64,000 nt of DNA from Sandarakinorhabdus glacialis (GTDB taxonomy: Bacteria > Pseudomonadota > Alphaproteobacteria > Sphingomonadales > Sphingomonadaceae). The notes beneath the pieces are model-generated. The model saw only the letters and a program-made list of their open reading frames with translations, was not told the DNA's origin and searched no databases. A program made the translations under genes and the position numbers. The stretch is taken from positions 62,001-126,000 of the forward strand of contig NZ_BMJM01000003.1 of assembly GCF_014643455.1 (NCBI RefSeq), written 5' to 3'. Each line of letters begins with the position of its first letter. Position 1 is the stretch's first letter. Positions 16,603 to 28,677 of the stretch are shown piece by piece.

Positions 16603-17267
16603 CTCCAATCCATCGCCCCAGCCCCAATTTCGACGCCCGCCGCCACCCGGTCTCGATGATCGTGCTCCACTATACCGGCATGGAGTCCGCCGCCGCCGCG
16701 CTCGACGCGCTGACCAGCCCCTTGTCGAAAGTCTCCGCGCACTGGGTCGTCGCTGAAGACGGCCAGGTCGTCGCGCTCGTCGACGAAACAGCCCGCGCCT
16801 GGCACGCCGGCGTCGCATATTGGCGCGGCATCACCGACGTCAACAGCGCCAGCATCGGCATCGAGATCGTCAATCCCGGCCATGAATTCGGCTATCGCCC
16901 CTTCCCCGAGCCCCAGATGGCCGCAGTCCAGCGACTCGTCGCCGCCGCAGTAAAGCGCTTCGGCATCGACCGGTCGAATGTCGTCGGCCATTCGGACGTC
17001 GCCCCCGCCCGCAAGCAGGACCCTGGCGAACTCTTCGACTGGCCCCGCCTCGCCCGCGCCGACCTCGCCGCGCCGATCCCGACCGGTGGCTACGACCCTA
17101 ACTGGACCGATCCCGGCACCCTCGCCGCCCTCGCCCGCTACGGCTACAACATCACCGACCCCCAAGCCGCCATTACCGCCTTCCAGCGCCGCTTCCGCCC
17201 GGACGTCGTGGACGGCATCATCGACCCAGAAACCCGCGAAATCCTCCGCTCCTTATCCTCCCCCTAG
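16599..17267 (+). CDS. N-acetylmuramoyl-L-alanine amidase, AmpD-like, with peptidoglycan-binding domain
   Basis: Zinc amidase that cleaves the MurNAc-L-Ala bond, 222 residues. The Amidase_2 domain (about 10-150) has the zinc ligands in IVLHYTG and GHSDVAPARKQDPGELF, with HWVVAEDGQVVALV and WHAG between. A C-terminal PG_binding_1-like helix bundle follows (about 160-220: LAALARYGYNI and AITAFQRRFRPDVVDGIID). No signal peptide is visible, so a cytosolic recycling role alongside AnmK is likely; extracytoplasmic action cannot be excluded. The stop lies within a dispersed palindromic repeat. Confidence 0.9.
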   Translation: MTPIHRPSPNFDARRHPVSMIVLHYTGMESAAAALDALTSPLSKVSAHWVVAEDGQVVALVDETARAWHAGVAYWRGITDVNSASIGIEIVNPGHEFGYRPFPEPQMAAVQRLVAAAVKRFGIDRSNVVGHSDVAPARKQDPGELFDWPRLARADLAAPIPTGGYDPNWTDPGTLAALARYGYNITDPQAAITAFQRRFRPDVVDGIIDPETREILRSLSSP

Positions 17268-17320
17268 AGGGGGGAGGCGAGAGACGCCTCTTGGCGGCCC
17301 GGGTGGGGGTGTCTCCCGCC
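17258..17320. repeat. dispersed CCTCCCCC repeat overlapping an amidase stop
   Basis: CCTCCCCCTAGAGGGGGGAG followed by GCGAGAGACG and GGCCCGGGTGGGGGTG is the same module that starts each unit of the tandem array at 28753-30775. Here it contributes the last codons and the TAG of the amidase gene. Confidence 0.75.
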
Positions 17321-17386
17321 CAGAACCAAGCCCACTCCCAGATGCACCAGTAGCCAACCCCGCCCTTTCAAGGCGAGGGTCACCCC

Positions 17387-18160
17387 ATGACCTACCCCCT
17401 CCCCAATTTCAGCACCGACCTTACCGGCCAGGTCGCCCTTGTCACCGGCGCCTCCGCCGGCCTCGGCTGGCGCTTCGCCAAGGTCCTCGCCGCCGCCGGC
17501 GCCCATGTCGCCGTAACCGCCCGCCGCACCGACAAACTCGACGCCCTCGTCGCCGAAATCACCGCAGCGGGTGGCAAGGCCCAGGCCTTCGCCCTCGACG
17601 TCACCGACGCCGACCAGCTCAAGACCATCGTCGGCACCGTCGAAGCCGCAATGGGCCCGGTCACCATCCTCATCAATAACGCCGGCATTCCCGACGCCCA
17701 GCGCGCCGTGAAAATGTCGCTCGATCTCATCGACCGCGTCCTCGACACCAACGTCCGCGCCCCCTTCATCCTGTCCTGCGAAGTCGCCCGCCGCCTCATC
17801 GAGGCCGAAACCCCCGGCCGCATCGTCAACATCGCTTCGATGGCCGCCTATGAATATGGCGGCAACGGCGCCGCACTCTACTCCACCAGCAAAGGCGCCG
17901 TCGTCCGCATGACCGAAGCGCTCTCTGTCGAATGGGCAAAGCAGCACATCAACGTCAACGCCATCGCACCCGGCGCTTTCAATTCCGAAATGATGGACGG
18001 CATGCTCGCCCGCGTCGGCGACATAAGCCAGCATTTCCGCCGCAAGCGCCTCGGCGACCCCGCCCAACTCGACAGCGCCTTGCTGTTCCTCGTCTCGCCA
18101 TCGTCCGATTTCGTCACCGGCACCGTGCTCAAGGTCGACGACGGCCAGGGGTCACGCTGA
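17387..18160 (+). CDS. short-chain dehydrogenase/reductase
   Basis: A 257-residue classical SDR. The NAD(P)-binding TGASAGLG (T-G-x3-G-x-G) is near residue 20, NNAG near 100, the catalytic Ser in NIASMAAY, and the Y-x3-K in YSTSKGA; the C terminus has the VTGTVLKVDDGQG block common to the family. Arg-Arg after the second strand (TARRTDK) favours NADP(H). It is the first gene of an SDR / enoyl-CoA hydratase / FadH-like cluster, coupled by a TGATG overlap, which suggests a beta-oxidation-like CoA-ester route; the substrate is unknown. Confidence 0.92.
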   Translation: MTYPLPNFSTDLTGQVALVTGASAGLGWRFAKVLAAAGAHVAVTARRTDKLDALVAEITAAGGKAQAFALDVTDADQLKTIVGTVEAAMGPVTILINNAGIPDAQRAVKMSLDLIDRVLDTNVRAPFILSCEVARRLIEAETPGRIVNIASMAAYEYGGNGAALYSTSKGAVVRMTEALSVEWAKQHINVNAIAPGAFNSEMMDGMLARVGDISQHFRRKRLGDPAQLDSALLFLVSPSSDFVTGTVLKVDDGQGSR

Positions 18161-18957
18161 TGATTTACACCACCATCACCGTCGAAAAGCGCGGCGCCAC
18201 GGACTGGCTCACCCTCAATCGCCCCGAGGCAATGAACGCCATCTCGCTGACCATGGTCCACGAGCTAAACGACTATTTCGGCGGCCTCTATAACGACAGC
18301 AGCACCCGCATCGTCGTCATGCGCGGCGCCGGCCGCGCGTTCAGCGCCGGCCTCGACATCAAGGACCAATCGCGCGACCCCGCCTCCGTCCCCTTCGGCG
18401 GCGGCTTCGGCTTCCAGGGCTATCTCGCCGACGTCTACATCAAGATGCGCCGCTGCCCGCAGCCGATCATCGCCCTCATCCACGGCCCCGCCTGCGGTGG
18501 CGGCTTCGCCTTCGCGCTCGCCTCCGACATCCGCATCGCCGGCGAAAGCGCCCGCATGAACGCCGCCTTCATCCGCCTCGGCCTGTCGTCGTGCGACATG
18601 GGCGTCAGCTATTTCCTGCCCCGCCTCGTCGGTGCCTCGGTCGCCGCCGAACTCATGCTAACCGGCCGCTTCATCCACGCCCCCCGCGCGCTCGCTGTCG
18701 GCCTGGTTTCCGAAGTCGTTCCCGACGACGCGCTCGAGGCCACCGCCCAAATCTATGTCGACGAGATGATCACCACCTCCCCCATCGGTTTGCGGATGAC
18801 CAAGGAAGGCCTCGCCATGGCGATCGACGCGCCCGGCCTTGAAGCCGCCATGGCCATCGAAAACCGCAACCAGCTCATGTGCGCCGCAACCAGCGATTTC
18901 GCCGAAGGCATGCGCGCATTTCTCGAAAAGCGGCCAGCCGTCTATACCGGGCGTTAA
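18160..18957 (+). CDS. enoyl-CoA hydratase/isomerase family protein
   Basis: Crotonase-fold enzyme, 265 residues. The oxyanion-hole segments are GRAFSAGLDIKD and HGPACGGGFAFALASDIRIA. The position that is the first catalytic Glu in true hydratases reads RLGLSSCDMGVSYFLPRLVG, so Ser/Cys/Asp stand around it and the canonical GlyGluSer is absent. That makes simple hydratase activity uncertain, with isomerase, hydrolase or a specialised lyase possible. The ATG overlaps the SDR stop, and the FadH-like gene follows 6 bases after its stop. Confidence 0.88.
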   Translation: MIYTTITVEKRGATDWLTLNRPEAMNAISLTMVHELNDYFGGLYNDSSTRIVVMRGAGRAFSAGLDIKDQSRDPASVPFGGGFGFQGYLADVYIKMRRCPQPIIALIHGPACGGGFAFALASDIRIAGESARMNAAFIRLGLSSCDMGVSYFLPRLVGASVAAELMLTGRFIHAPRALAVGLVSEVVPDDALEATAQIYVDEMITTSPIGLRMTKEGLAMAIDAPGLEAAMAIENRNQLMCAATSDFAEGMRAFLEKRPAVYTGR

Positions 18958-21000
<2,043 letters not shown>

Positions 21001-21030
21001 GGACTGACCAACCCCAAAAAAAATGCACTC

Positions 21031-21060
21031 GTCATGCTGAACTCGTTTCAGCATCCACCG
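21031..21060. repeat. GTCATGCTGAA palindrome
   Basis: GTCATGCTGAACTCGTTTCA then GCATCC: ATGCTGAA pairs with TTCAGCAT. It has the same core as the perfect inverted repeat at 10847 and sits just after the fadH-like gene, consistent with a dispersed transcription-end repeat. Confidence 0.65.
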
Positions 21061-21124
21061 CGCCGCAAAGCCAGGACCTCCCAGGCGCACCGGCTCGAAT
21101 TGCCATGCCTTACCCGAAGACAGA

Positions 21125-21246
21125 GCCGCCGGCGGCCGGGGCCGCAGGCCCCGGACCCCATCCAAAAGATTCGTCATCAGCGCCATTCACCACTGGCAAG
21201 GCACAACAAATGGGGTTTGGGGCCTGCGGCCCCAACCGCCGGAGGC
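21125..21246. repeat. 37-base imperfect inverted repeat between convergent genes
   Basis: The left arm 21125-21161 (GCCGCCGGCGGCCGGGGCCG...) and the right arm 21210-21246 are reverse complements with about five mismatches over 37 bases, separated by 48 bases. The arm core is GGGGCCGCAGGCCCC, itself a palindrome. It lies between the convergent fadH-like and carboxyltransferase genes. The size and the mismatch pattern resemble a MITE-like or REPIN-like doublet more than a simple terminator. Confidence 0.75.
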
Positions 21247-21255
21247 CTACCCCCG

Positions 21256-22803
21256 CTAAGGCCGCAACCCCCGCCCCCGTCGCCCAACCTTCAACGCCCG
21301 CTGCGCCAAATTGACGAACTCGCACAATTCCGCCCGCGTCTCGCGCGGATCGATGATCGCCTCGATCCCGTAATGCTCCGCCGTCCGGAACGGCGACCTA
21401 ACCCGGTTGAGGCGTTCCTTGATTTCCGCGAGCCGCGCCGCCGGGTCCTCGCACCCTTCCAGCTCGGCGCGATACGCCGCCTCGAGACCGCCCGAAATCG
21501 GCAAAGACCCCCAATCGCCCGATGGCCACGCCAGCCGCCAGCGGAACCGGTCGGCCGGCGCATGGCCGCTGCCTGCCATGCCGTACGCCTTGCGCAATAT
21601 CACCGCGCACCAGGGTACCGATGATTGATATATGGCTGCCAACGCCCTGGAACCCCAGCGAATTGTGCCTTCGTCCTCGGCCCGGCGCCCGATCAGGAAG
21701 CCCGGATTGTCGACAAGATGGACGACCGGCAGGTGGAAGGTATCGGCCAAATCCACCATCCGTTCGACCTTGCGCGCCGTCGCCGCCGTCCACAATCCGC
21801 CCAAGCTTTCCGAGTTCGAGGCGATCACCGCGACCGGCCAGCCGTCGATCCGCGCCAGCCCGGTGACGACGCCCAGCCCCCATTCGCGGCCGATCTCGAA
21901 CCAGCTATCTTTGTCGACAATCGCCTCGACGATCGGCCGCACCGGGTACAGCTTGCGCCCATCGCGCGGCACCGCCGTCGCCAGCCAGTCCTCGCCCTTG
22001 CGCCTTTTGTCCTTTACCGGGCCACGCGCCGACAATTCGTCAACGTTGCTCGGCAGATACGACAGGAACCTCCGAAGCCGTGCGAACGCCTCGGCTTCGC
22101 TCGACACCCGATCGTCGACAGCGCCGTTGCGCGCATGAATATGCGCGCCGCCGAGTTCCTCCTTGGTCCGCACCTCGCCGGCGGCGGCGACCACCGGCGG
22201 CCCGGCAACGAACATCTGCGCGACGCCTTCCACCAGCAGCGAATAATGCGCCATCACCTGCCGCCCGGCGCCAAGTCCCGCGACCGGCCCCAGCCCGAGC
22301 GCCACCACGGGCACGCGCGACAGATTGTCGACCATGATCTCCCAGCCGGGGATCTCGGGGATATAGGTATAGCCCATGGTTTCGAGCGTCCGTACCGACC
22401 CGCCGCCGCCGGTGCCCTCGATCATGCGAATGAGCGGCATGCCATATTCGCTCGCCAGCCGCTCGGCATCGGTCAGCTTGCGGTGCAGGCTGGCATCGGC
22501 CGCGCCGCCGCGAACGGTGAAGTCGTCGGCGGTCAACACCACCGGCCGACCATCGATGCTGGCACGCCCGAACAGGAAATTCGCCGGCTGGAACGACAGC
22601 ATGTCGCCATCCTCGGCATAGGCGGCGAAGCCCGCCAGTGCACCGATCTCGCGAAAACTGCCTTCGTCGGCGACCGCGGCAATGCGCTCGCGGGCGTTCA
22701 TCCGGCCCATGGCGCGCTGCTTTTCCAGCTTTGCCTCGCCCCCCATCGCCAGTGCCGCTTGGCGGCGCCGCGCCAGCTCGTCGAGTTCAAGGGTCCAGGT
22801 CAT
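21256..22803 (-). CDS. acyl-CoA carboxylase carboxyltransferase subunit
   Basis: Biotin-dependent carboxyltransferase beta-type subunit, 515 residues, with two crotonase-like halves. The acyl-CoA-binding oxyanion loops are IEGTGGGGSVRTLE in the N half (with YIPEIPGWEIMVDN) and the NPGFLIGRRAEDEGTIRWGS region in the C half, with ASNSESLGGLWTAATARKV before it. It is nearest to the propionyl/methylcrotonyl/geranyl-CoA group. No biotin carboxylase or biotin carrier gene is in the window, so its partners and substrate are unknown. Start at the second ATG (22803). It converges with the SDR/crotonase/FadH-like cluster. Confidence 0.85.
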   Translation of the reverse strand: MTWTLELDELARRRQAALAMGGEAKLEKQRAMGRMNARERIAAVADEGSFREIGALAGFAAYAEDGDMLSFQPANFLFGRASIDGRPVVLTADDFTVRGGAADASLHRKLTDAERLASEYGMPLIRMIEGTGGGGSVRTLETMGYTYIPEIPGWEIMVDNLSRVPVVALGLGPVAGLGAGRQVMAHYSLLVEGVAQMFVAGPPVVAAAGEVRTKEELGGAHIHARNGAVDDRVSSEAEAFARLRRFLSYLPSNVDELSARGPVKDKRRKGEDWLATAVPRDGRKLYPVRPIVEAIVDKDSWFEIGREWGLGVVTGLARIDGWPVAVIASNSESLGGLWTAATARKVERMVDLADTFHLPVVHLVDNPGFLIGRRAEDEGTIRWGSRALAAIYQSSVPWCAVILRKAYGMAGSGHAPADRFRWRLAWPSGDWGSLPISGGLEAAYRAELEGCEDPAARLAEIKERLNRVRSPFRTAEHYGIEAIIDPRETRAELCEFVNLAQRALKVGRRGRGLRP

Positions 22804-23357
22804 CACACCAGCTTACGGCGCGCTGACTAGAAGGAAACCCCCCAGAGGAACCCCCCCAGAGGAAACATCATTGTCCACGCTGCAGCAAATTTGCGGACTG
22901 CCTCGGCGCAAGTGCCGCGCCGCACGCTTGTTGATGTGATCACCTCCCGTCCAGCCAAAATGTCATTAACTGTAGCTAGTGCACGGAAGAAACGTCGGCA
23001 AAACTGTCCACGACCGTCGTCCTTCTGGGAGCGAGAACCGTTAACAATGCAATATCTGTTCCCTCCCGGCATAACCAGCCACAACGCCGAATCAGGAAGC
23101 GATTCTCGTGACTTTGCACATCTGGACTGCCAGTTGTGACAGTTCGGTACGCCTTCGTGGCAGCGCAATCCGGGTGCGATGCAGCAAATCTCCGCATAAA
23201 ACAGTTCGTTAACGATGATTACGCGGCGGTACGTTCCAAGGTTGCCACCAATGATCAGCCAAATGTGAAGGGAAACCTTGCTTCATCATGTCTTTTAAGC
23301 AAAAATGCGTAGTGAGTTTATGCTCGGATCGATCGAAAAACAAAGGCGGGTCAGCGG
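22804..23357. other. 554-base gene-free region upstream of the LuxR-type gene
   Basis: No convincing gene is seen here; short open frames on the minus strand lack ribosome sites and codon bias. The stretch is clearly richer in A and T than its neighbours. It holds a tandem duplication of CCCCCCAGAGGAA (22832-22864) just before the carboxyltransferase start, and several TTAAC half-sites (near 22972, 23041 and 23212), none of which makes a full TTAA-N7-TTAA CtrA box. It must contain the promoters of both divergent genes and leaves a long leader for the LuxR-type gene. Confidence 0.5.
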
Positions 23358-24062
23358 ATGCGCATCGGGTTTGATGAAGAATTGGCGGATACCCTTGACA
23401 TTCCGGCACCCGCAAGGCGGTGTGTTGTAGTGACAACACGGCCTCCCTTGCCGCAGCCCGACCTGTCTGCCCTGACCGATGGCCAGCGCGATTGTCTGCG
23501 CCTCGTTTACCAGCACATGACGTCCAAGGACATCGCCCGCATCCTCGGTGTCTCGCCCCACACCGTCGACATGCGCCTGCGCACTGCGATGAAGGTGCTT
23601 TCCGTTGGCAGCCGCATCGAAGCGGCGCGCCTGCTCGTGCAGGACGAAGCCGGCGGCGAAGTGATGCCCGACGCCTATCAACCTCTGATATATCAGGTAC
23701 CGGATGTTGCCGATGTAACGAATTCCGTCAACTTGGGGTCACCGGCCTCAAGCGGGGATGACGACAGTGCCCATCACCATCCCATGTCCCGCTTCAGTCC
23801 GGATGTCGGTCTGCCCGCCAGCGGCCCTCCCCGTCTGGCGGGCACATCGATGCCCTTCGAAATGTCGCAACAAGCCAGCTGGGCGGGTGCCTCGGTACAC
23901 GATCCTGACACCCGCTCACTGGCCGGGTCGCGGCCCTGGGGAAAAAAGAACGATCTATCCATCGGCGCACGCCTTGGTTGGATCCTGCTCATAGCGATCG
24001 GTTCGTCACTGGCGTTCGGCTCCCTCCTGGGTGCTCTCGCTGCCTTGAAGACCCTGCTCTAA
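23358..24062 (+). CDS. LuxR-type HTH protein with C-terminal membrane anchor
   Basis: A 234-residue predicted regulator. A GerE/LuxR helix-turn-helix occupies about residues 38-95 (LTDGQRDCLRLVYQHMTSKDIARILGVS then PHTVDMRLRTAMKVL), with the conserved K-D/E-I-A pattern. A low-complexity linker (about 110-200) leads to a single C-terminal hydrophobic helix, ARLGWILLIAIGSSLAFGSL. The N terminus is too short for an acyl-homoserine-lactone or receiver domain. The layout implies a membrane-tethered DNA-binding protein whose release or clustering could be regulated. Two small unknown genes follow on the same strand. Confidence 0.85.
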   Translation: MRIGFDEELADTLDIPAPARRCVVVTTRPPLPQPDLSALTDGQRDCLRLVYQHMTSKDIARILGVSPHTVDMRLRTAMKVLSVGSRIEAARLLVQDEAGGEVMPDAYQPLIYQVPDVADVTNSVNLGSPASSGDDDSAHHHPMSRFSPDVGLPASGPPRLAGTSMPFEMSQQASWAGASVHDPDTRSLAGSRPWGKKNDLSIGARLGWILLIAIGSSLAFGSLLGALAALKTLL

Positions 24063-24063
24063 G

Positions 24064-24088
24064 CTTCCGGATGATGGTCATCCGGAAG
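24064..24088 (+). terminator. 11-bp perfect hairpin after the LuxR-type gene
   Basis: CTTCCGGATGA (24064-24074) pairs perfectly with TCATCCGGAAG (24078-24088) around TGG, starting two bases after the stop codon. No T run follows, so it may slow or protect transcripts rather than end them alone; a second hairpin follows at 24099. Confidence 0.6.
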
Positions 24089-24098
24089 GATGACAATC

Positions 24099-24129
24099 AA
24101 CGCACCGGCGGGTTACCCGCCGTGCGTTT
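24099..24129 (+). terminator. second strong hairpin with short T tail
   Basis: AACGCACCGGCGGG (24099-24112) pairs with CCCGCCGTGCGTTT (24116-24129) with one bulged base and a TTA loop, and ends in TTT. It lies in the 82 bases between the LuxR-type gene and the next ORF, whose own ribosome site AAGGA starts just after. It may terminate upstream transcription or act as a leader structure for the downstream gene. Confidence 0.6.
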
Positions 24130-24144
24130 CCGAAGGAACGCGCC

Positions 24145-24531
24145 ATGATCGCAGTCAACAACGTCCAGGCTTTCACCAACACCGGCGGCCAGACCCGCAT
24201 CATGGCGAACCAGATTTCCGACCAGCTCATCGCCGCCGAAGCCGCAATCGACGCAGCCGTCTCCGCCGTCGCCATGCTCACCGCGCAAATGCCGTTGGTG
24301 ACACAACAGGCCAACCTCGGTACCCATATTGCCCAGGAAGCCCTGATGCACGCCATGGAAACCTGCCAGCAGCTGGTCAAGGCCCGTACCAACATCATTC
24401 GCACCCACAAGGCGCTGCGCACCGCGCAGATCGAGATCGGCCTCGGCGAAGTCGCGATCGGCGACATGCGCGGTTGCCCCGACAGCGCCGAACTGACCCC
24501 GCAGCGCCAGATCGCCGCCGTCGCCGCCTGA
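24145..24531 (+). CDS. small helical protein of unknown function
   Basis: A 128-residue protein, almost entirely predicted alpha helix and rich in Ala, Gln and Ile: MANQISDQLIAAEAAIDAAVS then AVAMLTAQMPLVTQQANLG and ALMHAMETCQQLVKARTNII. No membrane segment or known motif is seen; a coiled-coil or four-helix bundle is plausible. A good AAGGA site 8 bases before the ATG supports the start. It is placed between the membrane-tethered LuxR-type protein and a small membrane protein, all on one strand, so a shared function is possible but unproven. Confidence 0.7.
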   Translation: MIAVNNVQAFTNTGGQTRIMANQISDQLIAAEAAIDAAVSAVAMLTAQMPLVTQQANLGTHIAQEALMHAMETCQQLVKARTNIIRTHKALRTAQIEIGLGEVAIGDMRGCPDSAELTPQRQIAAVAA

Positions 24532-24538
24532 CCCTGGC

Positions 24539-24584
24539 CAGACTGCCGGCGGCTTGCACCATTACGGGAGCAGCCGCCAGTCTG
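24539..24584 (+). terminator. bulged hairpin after the small helical gene
   Basis: CAGACT...GGCGGCT (from 24539) pairs with AGCCGCC and AGTCTG (ending 24584), giving 13 paired bases with a three-base bulge and a loop of about 17 bases. It lies between two small genes, just before the GGAGGGAAC ribosome site of the next one. There is no T run. Confidence 0.45.
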
Positions 24585-24612
24585 TGTTCAACAGTTCTGG
24601 AGGGAACCTTAA

Positions 24613-25029
24613 ATGTTGTGGCAACTTCTCGGGTTTGCGGCGCTCGCCATCAGTTGCGGCGTCGCCATGAAATGGGGTGGCTTCGATGAACGCGTCGCCG
24701 CCTTCGGCCTGATCCTCGCCGTCATCGCATCGAACTTCGTCGGCGAAGGCAAATATCTGCACACCGAAAATGGCGTGCTCGTCGTCGACGTTCTGCTGTT
24801 CGGCGGCCTCCTGCTGCTCGCTCTCAAAAGCGACCGCTTCTGGCCGATGTGGGCCGCGGCGTTTCAGCTTGTCGGCACCATGATCCACTTCGCCAGCATG
24901 TCGCAGACCGGCAATGGCTGGGCCTATTTCGTGGCACTGATCTTCTGGACCTTCCCGGTCTTCATCGCTCTCGCAGTCGGGACCTGGCTCGAAGGTCGCT
25001 TCCGCCGCGACATGCCGCACTGGCAATAG
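24613..25029 (+). CDS. small integral membrane protein of unknown function
   Basis: A 138-residue protein with four predicted membrane helices (LLGFAALAISCGVAMKW, VAAFGLILAVIASNFVGE, GVLVVDVLLFGGLLLLAL and FVALIFWTFPVFIALAVGTW) and short charged loops, the last tail being basic (EGRFRRDMPH). The pattern is that of small uncharacterised membrane proteins in sphingomonads; no transport or enzymatic motif is evident. A strong GGAGG site precedes the ATG. It ends the three-gene run that begins with the LuxR-type gene. Confidence 0.75.
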   Translation: MLWQLLGFAALAISCGVAMKWGGFDERVAAFGLILAVIASNFVGEGKYLHTENGVLVVDVLLFGGLLLLALKSDRFWPMWAAAFQLVGTMIHFASMSQTGNGWAYFVALIFWTFPVFIALAVGTWLEGRFRRDMPHWQ

Positions 25030-25177
25030 TCGCGCCGGCGACGACACCGAAACGGCGGCGGGGACCATCCCCGCCGCCCTTTTCGCGTCATTCGCGCCTT
25101 TTTCCGCAGTGCGCGGCATCCTGAACAATTGCCCCGGGGCCGCTGCGACACTATCTCCAGAATAGCTTGCGATATGC

Positions 25178-25192
25178 GAACAAATCTGGAAC
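25178..25192 (+). promoter_or_regulatory. LexA (SOS) box upstream of uvrA
   Basis: GAAC (25178-25181), seven bases, GAAC (25189-25192). The alphaproteobacterial LexA operator is GTTC-N7-GTTC, which reads GAAC-N7-GAAC on the other strand. It ends 10 bases before the uvrA ATG, a position where bound LexA would block initiation. This is the only such box noticed near a repair gene in this window. Confidence 0.75.
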
Positions 25193-25202
25193 AAACCTCC
25201 TC

Positions 25203-28086
<2,884 letters not shown>

Positions 28087-28088
<2 letters not shown>

Positions 28089-28570
28089 ACCCCTCTCCCC
28101 TTGAGGGAGAGGGCGACTCGCGCCCCCGCGCGGCGGGGAGAGGGGTCAGCATCCCGCAGCAGGCGCCCCGCAAAACCCGCCGCCCTTAGCGGCGAGAGGG
28201 CAAGGGCCCTCTTCTTCCCCCCTCCCTTCTTCAAGGGAGGGGTCGGGGGTGGGTTAGTGCCCCAATTTCCCCAAGCCCCCCTCTCCCGCCCACGGGAGGG
28301 GCGACACGCGCCCCACCGCGGCGGGTGAGGGTGCACCCCATCCCCCCCTAACCCCCTCCCCTTGAGGGAGAGGACGACACGCGCCCCAGCGCGGCGGGGA
28401 GAGGGGTCCTCATCCCGCAGCAAGCGCCTAACCCCTCTCCCACTCGGGGAGAGGGAGGGGCCCGCCGCGTCTTCGCGGTGGGAGGGTGAGGGCACTCTCT
28501 GCCCCCCTCCCTTCTTCAGCCGCAGGCAACGCCTTCGCGTCAACGGAGGGGCCAGGGGTGAGTACGTGCA
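28087..28570. repeat. cluster of dispersed G/C palindromic repeats downstream of uvrA
   Basis: Starting at the uvrA stop there are two near-identical copies of the CCCTCTCCCCTTGAGGGAGA module (28090 and 28357) each followed by GCGGCGGGGAGAGGGGT and CATCCCGCAGCA. A third partial copy is at 28431, and two CCCTCCCTTCTTCA modules lie at 28213 and 28504; the second is the close match to the insert in dnaX. No coding potential was found. The long open frames here result from the absence of A/T-rich stop codons in all six frames. Confidence 0.8.
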
Positions 28571-28677
28571 ATCCTCTCCCAACCCGCTCCTCCCCACGAG
28601 GGCGAAGCAACCATCAACCCACACAGCCAAGCCGCCACCCGCGCAGAAAGCCCAAGCCCCCAAACCTCACCCCCACT

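Noticed and set aside
22827-23197. Small minus-strand ORFs in the gene-free region before the LuxR-type gene
   Set aside because: There is no Shine-Dalgarno sequence, no codon bias and no recognisable protein motif, and overlapping alternatives occur in other frames.
22960-23230. CtrA boxes upstream of the LuxR-type gene
   Set aside because: Several TTAAC half-sites are present, but none has a second TTAA at seven bases' distance.
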